Source: Acinetobacter wuhouensis (GTDB lineage Bacteria > Pseudomonadota > Gammaproteobacteria > Pseudomonadales > Moraxellaceae). Taken from it: a stretch of DNA of 64,000 nt. Below are positions 9,880-18,333 of the stretch, one piece after another. The stretch lies in the NCBI RefSeq assembly GCF_001696605.3, contig NZ_CP031716.1:372001-436000 (forward strand), read 5' to 3'. The notes under the pieces are model-generated. The model searched no databases and had not been told where the DNA came from. It saw only the letters and a program-made list of their open reading frames with translations. How positions within the stretch are numbered: position 1 is the stretch's first letter; every line of letters begins with the position of its first letter. Both the position numbers and the translations under genes were made by a program.

Positions 9880-12800
9880 ATGACTGAATCAACTTCTGCC
9901 GACAATGTTGCAAATAAACATGTTGCGAATAAAAAGATTTCCATTAAACCGATTGGCGATATGCAATTTTCAGGATTGCATTGGATTGAAGCTTCGGCAG
10001 GGACAGGGAAAACCTATACCTTATCCAGTTTAATGGTACGGATTTTTCTTGAGAAATATTTACCAAGCCAAGTGATTGCCACCACTTTTACCCGTAAAGC
10101 TGCGGCAGAATTAAAAAGTCGTATTCGCGCACGTTTGCAGGAAACATTTCGTTATTTCGAGTCTTGTCGTGAATTGACTGAGGCAGAAGTATTAGCCAAA
10201 GCACAACAAGAGACCGATCCCTTATTCGCCAAAGTACTGGTGACTTTTGCAACACAGATTGCCTATGCTTGTGAGCGTTTAAAATTAGTCATTGACCAAC
10301 TCGATGAGCTATTCGTCGGGACTTTAGATAGTTTTAGTCAAAAGTTATTGCGTGAGTTCGCTTTTGAAAGTGGCAAGATTGAACGGGCTGAAATTACTGA
10401 TGATGCGAAAAGTTATAGTCATCAATTGATTCACGACATATTGCGTGCATGGATTCAAAAGCAACCGCAAGAAATTGTGGATAGCTTGATGTTCGCAGGA
10501 GAGTTGCGTGGCGTTGATTATTATGTGGCGACGGTCGAGCAAAGTTTAAATTTTGCTTCAGCTCAGTTTATTGAGCCACAATTTTCTAGTGCTGATTCTC
10601 AAATGTTTCAGCAAGCCATTGAACAACTCGCTCAAATTCCACCCGAGAAACTACAAAGCCTAGAAGCCTATTATTTGTTGGATGGTGAATATTATAAATT
10701 CATCAATGGGACGAAATTTAGAAGTGATCGTTTCCATCGAATTTTTGCCAAAAGCTTGCCACAAATTATTCAAACTGTTCAGAAGAATGATTATAAGCAT
10801 TATCTAAGTTCAAGCCTTGCCACAGCAAAGACTGATTTTGCTACGCTGATTAAAGTGTTACGTGAGCAACAAATTTTCAAGAAAGCTGCCCCTGAAAAGG
10901 TACAAACTGACTTTTATCAACATGCGGTGATTCAACAGCTTTTAAAGATTTATGAAGCCATTGAAACATTTGAAAATCAGTTACTGGGTACCAATACATT
11001 TTTAAAATATTACTTGGCACAAGAAGTTAAACAGCGCTTACCCCAAGTCTTGCAACAAAAGGGTGAAACCACCTTTGCACAGCAAATTCGCACATTAGCC
11101 GAAGCTTTACAAGGGGAGCAAGGGCAACGCTTTGCGACTTTTGTCCATGCGCGTTATCCTTTGATTCTGGTGGATGAATTCCAAGACACCAACCAAGATC
11201 AGGATGATATGTTGGCGCAAATTTGGCGTCATCCGAGCCGAGTGAAAAAAGGCTGTATGATCATGGTTGGCGACCGTAAACAAGCGATTTATGGTTTCCG
11301 TGGCGGTGATATGCTGACCTTTTTAAAGGCGCATCAAGATGTTTTTGGCAAAGATGGACATGAATATAACCTGATTTATAACCATCGTTCAGTAAAACCG
11401 TTGGTTGATGTGGTTGATGCATTATTCCAACAGCAAATGGATTTTGGCGAACAGGTGATCTATACCCCTGTACAAGCAGGTAGTCGTCCGCATCCTGATT
11501 TAATTGACAATGGTATTGTCAATCCACAACCGCTACGTTGGTTGAAATTAGAAGATAAAAACCAAGAAGCAGAGCAAGTGGCTTGGAAAATTCGTGATCT
11601 GCTCAATCAAGGCATTCAGGGCAATTTGTATTTTGTTGAAAAATCAGGGCAACGAAATATTGATGAAAATGATATTGCCATTTTATCCAAAAACCACGAT
11701 GGTTTAGATAAAGCACAATCTGCATTGAATTATTTAGGTATTCGTACCAATCGACCCTCGAAAAAAAGTGTTTTTGAAAGTCAGATTGCTCAAGATGTGG
11801 GTGCGGTATTATCGGCAATTCTTTATCCTTACCATGAAGCAAAAATTAAACGGGCTTTGCTGAGTCGTTTATTAGGTTTTGATTTAAAACAATTGGTTGC
11901 ATTGGAACAACATGCAGATGGTTTAAGTCAGTACATTGAGTTGTTCGATCAAATCCGTGAAATGTGGTTGAATCAAGGTTTTTTAACCACTTGGCAATTT
12001 GCACTGAATCAATTTTCAGTGTGGACAAAATTAGTCTCCACGCAAAGTCGGGACAATGAGCGCGTGGTGGTGAATTTACGTCATTTAACCGAATTGCTCA
12101 GTCAGCACAGTGAAGAATATCAAGGTGCGCAAAATCTGTATCATTGGTATTTAAAACAGCTCACGTCACCGATGGAACGTGAGTGGGAAATGGAACGCAA
12201 ACTGTCGAATGAGGCAGGCGTTCAGCTGATGACCATTCACCAATCGAAAGGTTTAGAATTTAAATTTGTCTTCCTTTTAGGTGCGGATAAAGATTTTAAA
12301 GAAATCAATAAAACCCTCAATTTTTCCACCATTGAACAGGTCAATACTCAAGGAAAAGTAGAACAGCAACGTGTGGTTGCGGTGAATGACACAGCTGTTC
12401 TCGATCCTAAAGATATTGAACAGCATAATGAGCGAGCGTTGGCAGAGCACCATCGCCTATGGTATGTGGCGTTAACCCGTGCCAGTTATCGTGTCTATGC
12501 CATGCTCAGTGATGTGAAGGAAAAATCAACCACAGGTTTGGCTTTTTGGCGTGGGCAGGGTGCGAATACCTTTAGCCATATTGGCAGTACGGTAGAACCC
12601 TTACTGACACAATGTCCTCCACGATTGGAAAAAGCCAAAATGGAAACAGACATTCCTTTGACCGCTGAAGTTTTCCCAAGTCAACGTTTTTATGCACGGG
12701 GTAAAACCAGTTTTAGTGCTTTGGCACAGCATTTGACTCGACAACAAATTCAAGATGCACTGGCTGTTTCTGAACAAAAGACTGAAAGTGCTGAAGATGA

Positions 12801-13671
12801 AATTCAGCAAGAAATCATTGAAATAGATCATCAAATCACAACACAACCGATTGCATGGATTAAAGCCAATTTCCCTATGGGAACGGTTGCAGGGAATTTC
12901 TTACATGAAATCTTTGAACATATCGATTTTAAAGATCAGCAATATTGGCATTTAGAAATTCACCGTCGTTTTAAAAATGACTATGCCGGTTTGAGAACAG
13001 AATTACTTGAGAAGTATCAGGCAGCATTTATTGATGATCAGCAAGAAACGGAATCATCCGAAATTCCACCTGCTGAAGAAACTGTTTTAGGTTGGATGGC
13101 GGAATGGCTGAAAGATGTTTTATCTACACCGATTCTCAATGGTTTTAATTTAGGTCAACTGGAACCACATGAGCATTTAGCCGAATTTCCTTTCTATTTG
13201 TCCTTATCTGATCGTGTACTCGCTATTAAACGGATTCATCAATTGTTCGATGAACATGGTATTACCATGCCAGAGTTTAAAGATGCCAACTCAGCACGTT
13301 ATTTAAATGGTTCGATTGACTTGGTGTTTTTTGATGGGCAGAAATATCACATTGCCGATTATAAAAGTAACTTCTTGGGTATCGATCAACAGAGTTATTG
13401 TTCCGAAGCAGTACAGGAAAGTATGTCACATGCCAGTTATTGGTTACAGGCTTCATTGTATTTGGTTGCCTTGCATCGGTATTTAAACGTGCAACTTGAG
13501 GACTATCAAATTGAACGTGATTTGGGTGGTGCAACCTATTTATATTTACGGGGTATGAATGGACAGTCTGAACAGGGCTATCACTATTGGCGACCAAGTA
13601 CAGAATTTATCCTCAGATTAGATGCGATTCTCGGTTATTTTACTGAGGGTAACTTGGCAGAAAGTGCGTAA
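9880..13671 (+). CDS. recB: RecB, exodeoxyribonuclease V beta subunit (helicase-nuclease)
   Basis: RecB is the 3'-5' helicase and the only nuclease of RecBCD. The 1263-residue protein has the UvrD-family Walker A EASAGTGKT at residues ~37-45, TTFTRKAAAELKSRI (motif Ia) close after, ILVDEFQDTNQDQD (motif II, ~430), GDRKQAIYGFRGGD (III), LMTIHQSKGLEFKFVFL (V) and LWYVALTRA (VI). The C-terminal nuclease domain is intact: AGNFLHEIFEH supplies the metal-binding His, and GSIDLVFFDG followed by HIADYKSN supplies the Asp and the D-Y-K catalytic motif. The first ~25 residues form a variable leader before the core. All active-site residues appear present. Confidence 0.97.
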   Translation: MTESTSADNVANKHVANKKISIKPIGDMQFSGLHWIEASAGTGKTYTLSSLMVRIFLEKYLPSQVIATTFTRKAAAELKSRIRARLQETFRYFESCRELTEAEVLAKAQQETDPLFAKVLVTFATQIAYACERLKLVIDQLDELFVGTLDSFSQKLLREFAFESGKIERAEITDDAKSYSHQLIHDILRAWIQKQPQEIVDSLMFAGELRGVDYYVATVEQSLNFASAQFIEPQFSSADSQMFQQAIEQLAQIPPEKLQSLEAYYLLDGEYYKFINGTKFRSDRFHRIFAKSLPQIIQTVQKNDYKHYLSSSLATAKTDFATLIKVLREQQIFKKAAPEKVQTDFYQHAVIQQLLKIYEAIETFENQLLGTNTFLKYYLAQEVKQRLPQVLQQKGETTFAQQIRTLAEALQGEQGQRFATFVHARYPLILVDEFQDTNQDQDDMLAQIWRHPSRVKKGCMIMVGDRKQAIYGFRGGDMLTFLKAHQDVFGKDGHEYNLIYNHRSVKPLVDVVDALFQQQMDFGEQVIYTPVQAGSRPHPDLIDNGIVNPQPLRWLKLEDKNQEAEQVAWKIRDLLNQGIQGNLYFVEKSGQRNIDENDIAILSKNHDGLDKAQSALNYLGIRTNRPSKKSVFESQIAQDVGAVLSAILYPYHEAKIKRALLSRLLGFDLKQLVALEQHADGLSQYIELFDQIREMWLNQGFLTTWQFALNQFSVWTKLVSTQSRDNERVVVNLRHLTELLSQHSEEYQGAQNLYHWYLKQLTSPMEREWEMERKLSNEAGVQLMTIHQSKGLEFKFVFLLGADKDFKEINKTLNFSTIEQVNTQGKVEQQRVVAVNDTAVLDPKDIEQHNERALAEHHRLWYVALTRASYRVYAMLSDVKEKSTTGLAFWRGQGANTFSHIGSTVEPLLTQCPPRLEKAKMETDIPLTAEVFPSQRFYARGKTSFSALAQHLTRQQIQDALAVSEQKTESAEDEIQQEIIEIDHQITTQPIAWIKANFPMGTVAGNFLHEIFEHIDFKDQQYWHLEIHRRFKNDYAGLRTELLEKYQAAFIDDQQETESSEIPPAEETVLGWMAEWLKDVLSTPILNGFNLGQLEPHEHLAEFPFYLSLSDRVLAIKRIHQLFDEHGITMPEFKDANSARYLNGSIDLVFFDGQKYHIADYKSNFLGIDQQSYCSEAVQESMSHASYWLQASLYLVALHRYLNVQLEDYQIERDLGGATYLYLRGMNGQSEQGYHYWRPSTEFILRLDAILGYFTEGNLAESA

Positions 13672-13721
13672 TTTTTATTTAAAATTTTGAATAAACAGAT
13701 GCTTATCCTTGTTTTAAGGAT

Positions 13722-15548
13722 GTGAATGAAGTTGTGGATGCTTTTGTGGATAAGTGTGTTGAAAACCTTGTAGATAACTCTGAGGATAACTGTGTGGAAA
13801 ATAAACAAGATTTAGCAGGTCAAGTCCCGCAATGGATAGAGACATGGAGTAAATACGTTTTAACACAGTATTCCACAGCCTCTCATATGCATGAAGATGC
13901 ACACGCACAAGCACTTGAATTGGTACAAGAGATTTTGTTGGCAACGACTCAAGGGGATAGTTGTATTGCCAAACAAGGGCGAAACACAGCCGTATTAGAT
14001 ACATTGATTAGCGATGATCAAACTGTACAGACAGAGGTCGCACCTTTTGTGCAAGATGATGAATTTGTTTATTTATATCGTTATTGGCAGTTGGAACAGC
14101 GTTTGGCAACTCAAGTTCTACGTTTAAAAAAGCAAGCGATTCAACAGGTTGATGTATCTGCTTATGATGATTTATTGAGTGATGAACATCAGAAAAAGGC
14201 TTTGGTCAACGCTGCCAAAAATGCATTCAATATCATTACTGGCGGACCTGGCACGGGTAAAACTTATACCTTAGCGCGGATTATCGCAGTGCTTCATCAA
14301 GCCATTCCAGATATTCGTATCGCCATGGCAGCACCGACAGGGAAAGCTGCACAACGTATGGGTGAGGCACTACAAAATTCACTATCTGACCCTAAACTAC
14401 ACAGCTTTGGACTAGATCAAAATCTCTTTAACCCCATGACTTTACATCGCCTATTGGGTTTGGGTAATCAACATGTACCTCGTTTTAATTTAAGACAACC
14501 TTTACCTTATGATGTGATCGTGGTCGATGAAGCATCCATGTTAGATTTGAATTTAGCCACTATGCTGTTTGAAGCTGTGCCTGAACATTGTCGATTAATT
14601 TTATTGGGCGATGCCAATCAGCTTGCTTCTGTAGATGTGGGTTCGGTATTGGCAGACTTACAACATGTTGAATTACTAAAAGAAAACAGAGTTAATCTGC
14701 TTACGACACGACGTTTTAGTGATGATGCTTTAATTGGAAAAATGGCACGCTTTATTCAACAACAAAAACATCAGCAATTGAATGAGGAGCAGATCCTCCA
14801 AGATTTTGAAAATGAAGTTGTTCAAGCCACAGAAATTCAAAATATTGTTTTACAAAATGACGTGCAAGATGTCATTCAACTTGAATATTTACCTGAAAAA
14901 ATTACATCAGCAGAACTCGAAAGTTATAATCAAAAGTTGAGCTTTGGCTTTCAACCATATTTTGAAACGCTCAAAAATTATTTATCCAAAGATGAAAACA
15001 GCGATGAGGATATAGAAGAAGTTGTTAAAGCATTTGATTTGTATCGCATCTTAACGGCAGTACGTCATGGCACTTTGGGCTTGGAACAACTCAATAGAGA
15101 AATGGAGAAAGCATTATTTACATCTTTGCCAACATTATCTAGGCAAGGGGATTGGTATGTCGGGCGTCCTGTGATGATGACTTATAATGATTATCAACTC
15201 GGATTGTCCAATGGTGATATTGGGGTTTGTTTTAGGCATCGTCAGCAAGCCGATCAATTTGAAGTCTATTTTCCAAGTTTGAATAAATGGTTGCCTGCAA
15301 CACGATTACCAAAGTCGATGCAAACTGCTTTTGTATTAACAATTCATAAATCCCAAGGCTCAGAGTTTACCCATACAGCAGTGGTTTTGGATGCAGCTGC
15401 AACACGATTGTTGAGTCAAGAATTGATTTATACAGCGATTACCCGTGCCAAAAAAGTGGTGAGTCTTTTGGTTGATCAACAAGCTTTTGTTCAATCTTTG
15501 ATGATTTCAACGCGTAGAATGAGTGGGTTGGTTAGTAAGATTAAATGA
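13722..15548 (+). CDS. recD: RecD, exodeoxyribonuclease V alpha subunit (helicase)
   Basis: RecD is the 5'-3' SF1 helicase of RecBCD. The 608-residue frame shows GGPGTGKT (Walker A, residues ~174-181), AAPTGKAAQRM, VVDEASMLDL (Walker B), LLGDANQLASVDVGSVLADL and, near the C-terminus, FVLTIHKSQGSEFTH and YTAITRAKK. The proposed start is GTG 13722, about 50 bp after recB; the AAGGA just before it is too close to be a good ribosome site, so the start is uncertain. The first ~27 residues are a tetrapeptide repeat (VVDA FVDK CVEN LVDN SEDN CVEN) encoded by a 12-bp DNA repeat. The conserved domain begins near VPQWIETWSKYVL (residue ~35). An internal ATG such as residue 56 would lose part of it. Confidence 0.93.
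   Translation: MNEVVDAFVDKCVENLVDNSEDNCVENKQDLAGQVPQWIETWSKYVLTQYSTASHMHEDAHAQALELVQEILLATTQGDSCIAKQGRNTAVLDTLISDDQTVQTEVAPFVQDDEFVYLYRYWQLEQRLATQVLRLKKQAIQQVDVSAYDDLLSDEHQKKALVNAAKNAFNIITGGPGTGKTYTLARIIAVLHQAIPDIRIAMAAPTGKAAQRMGEALQNSLSDPKLHSFGLDQNLFNPMTLHRLLGLGNQHVPRFNLRQPLPYDVIVVDEASMLDLNLATMLFEAVPEHCRLILLGDANQLASVDVGSVLADLQHVELLKENRVNLLTTRRFSDDALIGKMARFIQQQKHQQLNEEQILQDFENEVVQATEIQNIVLQNDVQDVIQLEYLPEKITSAELESYNQKLSFGFQPYFETLKNYLSKDENSDEDIEEVVKAFDLYRILTAVRHGTLGLEQLNREMEKALFTSLPTLSRQGDWYVGRPVMMTYNDYQLGLSNGDIGVCFRHRQQADQFEVYFPSLNKWLPATRLPKSMQTAFVLTIHKSQGSEFTHTAVVLDAAATRLLSQELIYTAITRAKKVVSLLVDQQAFVQSLMISTRRMSGLVSKIK
13731..13802. repeat. 12-bp degenerate tandem repeat resembling DnaA boxes
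   Basis: Six consecutive 12-bp units start at 13731, five of which carry a TGTGGATAA-like core. Cores lie at 13733 (TGTGGATGC), 13745 (TGTGGATAA, the exact complement of the DnaA box TTATCCACA), 13769 (TGTAGATAA), 13781 (TGAGGATAA) and 13793 (TGTGGAAAA). The unit between 13745 and 13769 (TGTTGAAAA) is more degenerate. The array lies within the first codons of recD. Confidence 0.7.
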
Positions 15549-15589
15549 ATGTAGTTATTTTGTAGTATATTTAAATAATTTTAACTTTG

Positions 15590-15812
15590 TACGAAATGGC
15601 TTACATGAATTCGAGAGATTTGCGCATAGAGCTTCATGTCACTTTTTGAGATGATGAACCCATAAAGAGCTCAGCAAGGATCGTTGAGTAAAATCGCACA
15701 ATAAGAATAATTTGAAGTCGAGAGACTGCGAACTTACATGTAAGTAAGTGATAAAGAGGAAACTTACAGCCGCTAAGCCTTGTAGTTTTGGGAGAGACTA
15801 CAAGGCTTTTTT
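15590..15812 (+). ncRNA. Candidate small RNA upstream of a strong terminator
   Basis: The segment ends in a perfect 12-bp hairpin plus T-run 225 bp beyond the recD stop, which is distant for a recD terminator. It contains CTCAGC(15667 region)/GTTGAG, CTTCAT/ATGAA and GTAAGT/ACTTAC pairings. CTTACATG at 15600-15607 can also pair with CATGTAAG at 15737-15744, enclosing the region. A repeated TCGAGAGA-TGCG motif occurs near 15611 and 15719. I do not recognise an Rfam family, and the 5' end is a guess. It could instead be a long recD 3' UTR. Confidence 0.4.
15775..15812 (+). terminator. Strong intrinsic terminator
   Basis: AAGCCTTGTAGT (15775-15786) and ACTACAAGGCTT (15797-15808) are perfect complements with a 10-nt loop, followed by a run of six T on the plus strand. 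Confidence 0.9.
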
Positions 15813-15939
15813 ATTGAATAGATATTAAAAACCGTATTTTGAGATCTTCATTAAAATTTTTTAAATGTATTCAATATATTTTTTACAGGAAACGATGATT
15901 TGTATTTTTGTAAGATATTTCTCACACGGATAGAAGATA

Positions 15940-16143
15940 ATGCGACTTATGTCTGGAAAAATCATGGTGCATAATAGGTCACATATGGACATAATTGGTC
16001 ACAAGGTCGTGAAAATATTGTCAGTATATAAGAACAATAAGTGCCAAAGCACGAGTGAGTACAATAAATAAGATAACGAAAATTATTAAATAAGAAACTA
16101 CAGCGCAATGGAAAAGCCCTAAGAGTAATCTTAGGGCTTTTTT
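15940..16143 (+). ncRNA. Second candidate small RNA, downstream of the first
   Basis: A possible -10 element (GATAAT, within AGAAGATAATGCG near 15930) precedes about 200 bp without a reading frame, ending in a strong terminator at 16113-16143. The next gene is on the opposite strand and stops at 16201, so this terminator has no protein-coding gene of its own on the plus strand. It may serve an RNA gene, or act in both directions for the serine hydrolase gene. Confidence 0.35.
16113..16143. terminator. Intrinsic terminator, usable in both directions
   Basis: AAAGCCCTAAG (16113-16123) and CTTAGGGCTTT (16130-16140) form an 11-bp stem with a 6-nt loop. There are T residues after it on the plus strand and a shorter A/T run on the other side. 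It also lies downstream of the minus-strand gene ending at 16201. Confidence 0.85.
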
Positions 16144-16200
16144 ATAAGATAAACTAAAAAGTATAATAAAAAGAAGGATTATGATCAGGCTAAAGCGTAT

Positions 16201-17499
16201 TTAAACTAAATCTGTTTCAGTACGATCAGTTCCAAACAATGCACGACGCTGTTCTTTTGGAATTTTCGGACAATTCTTAGAAATTTGGTAAAGTGTCTGT
16301 GCTAAAGCAGGAATGTGGGTTCCTACTACAGATTTTCCTGTATTTAAAATACTGACACTAATGTCACGCTCAGGATCAGCCCAACATAGAATGTTGGAAA
16401 AACCTAAGTGACCAAACGCTTGTCCTGTCATAGGACCAAATACCCCCACAGGATTACTACCAAGCATTGGTCCAAGAGCATAACGCATGGGTGCAATGAG
16501 AGTGCGGTCTATCGTTGTGGTCGATGTCGGAAGTGTCGCTCTGAACACCGTTTCAGGGCTCATGATTTGTTTGCCTTTATATTGTCCACCATTTAACAAC
16601 ATTTCAAAAAAACGATTGGCTTGTTCGGCACTGGTATAAATATTACCTGCAGGACAAACACTGTCCATGAATCGAGGATCGTTGGTGACATCGACAGCAA
16701 GTTGCAAGCCACCACCAAGCACATGATTTAAATATAAATCTGTACCTAATTTAGGATGTACTCCTGTAGGGTAGTTTAAGGCAACATGATCTCGAAATTC
16801 AGGTTTTAAGCCATAGTTGAAAAACTCCATCTCCATCGGCTTTTCAATTTGTTGATGCAAAAACTGGCGAATATCTTGTCCAGTCACACGCTCAATCAAT
16901 TCACCCAAGATATAACCTGCGGTCACAGCATGATAGGCGAGGTGTGCTCCAGCAGGAGAGATCGGTTTAGAAGCATAGAGTTGTTGTAAAATCTGTTCTT
17001 TATCAAATAAAAGCTCAGGTGTGACTTCTGTTTCTACGCGAGGGATTCCACCACGATGTGAGAGCAAATGGAAAATGGTGGCACGTCGTTTACCATTTTG
17101 GGCATATTCAGGAATGTAATAACTGATCGGATCAAGTAGATTAATTTCACCTGTTTCATCTAACATGTGAATCAGCATCGCTGTAATCATTTTCGAGGCT
17201 GAAAATAAGCAAATCGGTGTATCAGGATTGGCAATCACAGCATTTTGTGCAAGACCGCTGGCTGAATTTCCTGAAGCATAGCCTAAACTACGATTCAGTA
17301 TAATTTCACCTTTACGACGAAGGCAGACACTGATCAGAGGGTGGTTTCCCGTTCGATATAAGCTTTCAATACTGCCCCATATTTTTTGAACTTGCTGTTC
17401 AGTCATCCCACCTTGTTTAGGCAATACTTCATTTTTACTTTGTGTAATGCTGTTTAAGTCTTTAGGTACATAACAGGTATTGGTTGAAAATAGTTTCAC
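16201..17499 (-). CDS. Serine hydrolase of the beta-lactamase/esterase EstB family
   Basis: A 432-residue member of the class C beta-lactamase-like fold, which includes esterases and peptidases that are not resistance enzymes. The catalytic SxxK is seen as SASK within ICLFSASKMITAML (residues ~99-112). The second motif, usually YxN, appears as YHA in LAYHAVTAGYILGELIERVTG, which is typical of the esterase-like subgroup. There is no signal peptide, arguing for a cytoplasmic enzyme. C-terminal FGHLGFSNILCWADPE carries the HxG-type motif replacing KTG. Substrate is unknown. It is transcribed towards the recD region and divergent from rpsO. Confidence 0.8.
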   Translation of the reverse strand: MKLFSTNTCYVPKDLNSITQSKNEVLPKQGGMTEQQVQKIWGSIESLYRTGNHPLISVCLRRKGEIILNRSLGYASGNSASGLAQNAVIANPDTPICLFSASKMITAMLIHMLDETGEINLLDPISYYIPEYAQNGKRRATIFHLLSHRGGIPRVETEVTPELLFDKEQILQQLYASKPISPAGAHLAYHAVTAGYILGELIERVTGQDIRQFLHQQIEKPMEMEFFNYGLKPEFRDHVALNYPTGVHPKLGTDLYLNHVLGGGLQLAVDVTNDPRFMDSVCPAGNIYTSAEQANRFFEMLLNGGQYKGKQIMSPETVFRATLPTSTTTIDRTLIAPMRYALGPMLGSNPVGVFGPMTGQAFGHLGFSNILCWADPERDISVSILNTGKSVVGTHIPALAQTLYQISKNCPKIPKEQRRALFGTDRTETDLV

Positions 17500-17654
17500 A
17501 TTCTTTTCCGTGATTATTTTTATTCAGGTTTACAGTTTGAACTGAGTAAATAAATAAGTCAGTGTCCTAAATGCCTTGAAGTTTGTAAAAAAAATGCAAT
17601 ATTTCATTTTTTATTTTGAAGCCATTTTTAGAAGCGAGAATATGTACGATATTT

Positions 17655-17683
17655 TTGCAATCTCATTATACTTCCTTTAAAAT
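17655..17683 (+). promoter_or_regulatory. Sigma-70-type promoter of rpsO
   Basis: TTGCAA (17655-17660) and TAAAAT (17678-17683) are separated by exactly 17 bp and lie about 100 bp before the rpsO start codon on the coding strand. This is the best -35/-10 pair in the interval. Confidence 0.65.
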
Positions 17684-17780
17684 AGTCGACTGCTGTAGTG
17701 ATGCACGGCAGTTAAATTGATTTTGAAGAATCAATTTGATTTGTATCAAGTATTTAAATTAAGCATCTCGGAGAAATCGA

Positions 17781-18050
17781 ATGGCTTTAACAAACGCAGA
17801 TCGCGCAGAGATCGTTGCAAAATTCGCTCGTGCTGAAAATGACACTGGTTCACCTGAAGTACAAGTTGCTTTATTGACTGCTCAAATCAATGATTTGCAA
17901 GGTCACTTTAAAGAACACAAACACGACCATCATAGCCGTCGTGGTTTGATCCGTATGGTTAACCAACGTCGTAAGCTTCTTGACTACCTTAAAGGTAAAG
18001 ATGCTACTCGTTATAGCGATTTGATTGCTGCTTTAGGTTTACGTCGTTAA
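17781..18050 (+). CDS. rpsO: 30S ribosomal protein S15
   Basis: S15 binds the central domain of 16S rRNA early in small-subunit assembly. The 89-residue product has the full family pattern, including [24 protein letters not shown] and the [19 protein letters not shown] segment that contacts rRNA. The start at ATG 17781 follows CTCGGAGAAATCG, a strong ribosome-binding site. It is directly upstream of pnp, as in most Gammaproteobacteria. A hairpin at 18138-18166 in the gap allows partial termination or processing. Confidence 0.98.
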   Translation: MALTNADRAEIVAKFARAENDTGSPEVQVALLTAQINDLQGHFKEHKHDHHSRRGLIRMVNQRRKLLDYLKGKDATRYSDLIAALGLRR

Positions 18051-18137
18051 TTCGATTTAAACTTTTATTTTCGGATTATTGCATGATCAATGCTGTAGTG
18101 ATGAAAACTAAAGTCTGTCCAGCATTTGCTGGATAAA

Positions 18138-18166
18138 GAGAAGGGGCGAATATTCGCTCCTTCTTC
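18138..18166 (+). terminator. Hairpin between rpsO and pnp
   Basis: GAAGGGGCGAAT and ATTCGCTCCTTC (18140-18163) form a nearly perfect 12-bp palindrome, followed by TTCTTCGTGTTT. The T-rich tail is imperfect, so it may be a partial terminator or a processing site that separates rpsO mRNA from pnp. Confidence 0.6.
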
Positions 18167-18203
18167 GTGTTTAAAATTAGTGTAAATAAAGATTAATTTG
18201 AAT

Positions 18204-18303
18204 TTATTCTCTAGTGAGGTCGGCTTCTAAGCTTTGTCATTTATGCTTTTTATTCGTTCAGAATGATGTGAATGCCAAACCTTAGGGGTCTCCACTAGAA
18301 TAA
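18204..18303 (+). ncRNA. Long leader hairpin upstream of pnp
   Basis: The segment folds into one extended stem. TTATTC(TC)TAGTG at 18204-18217 pairs with CACTAGAATAA at 18293-18303, CTTCTAAG pairs with CTTAGGGG (with wobble), and TTTG-CATT pairs with AATG-CAAA around the loop. In E. coli the pnp leader forms an RNase III-cleaved hairpin through which PNPase represses its own synthesis. The same position before pnp suggests the same role here, which is inferred. Confidence 0.6.
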
Positions 18304-18333
18304 CCGTTCAAAAGAACTAGGAAATAAAATTAC

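Larger units (their letters stand above)
15549..16200. other. Long non-coding interval between recD and the serine hydrolase gene
   Basis: No convincing reading frame is present in these 650 bp. The interval contains two strong intrinsic terminators (15775-15812 and 16113-16143), extensive inverted repeats around 15600-15770 and a set of phased GGTCA motifs at 15977-16009. The arrangement suggests one or two small RNA genes on the plus strand. Confidence 0.6.

Noticed and set aside
13731..13802. A chromosomal replication origin
   Set aside because: The DnaA-box-like array is short, inside a coding frame, and no dnaA, dnaN, parAB or AT-rich unwinding element is nearby.
15590..15812. Identification of the recD-downstream RNA as 6S RNA, tmRNA or SRP RNA
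   Set aside because: None of the diagnostic sequences of these RNAs (conserved tRNA-like 3' end, tetraloop-bearing SRP helix, 6S central bubble) could be found, so the RNA is left unnamed.
16201..17499. Beta-lactamase conferring resistance
   Set aside because: SxxK is present, but there is no signal peptide, and the other motifs are of the esterase-like subgroup (YHA for YxN, HxG-like for KTG).
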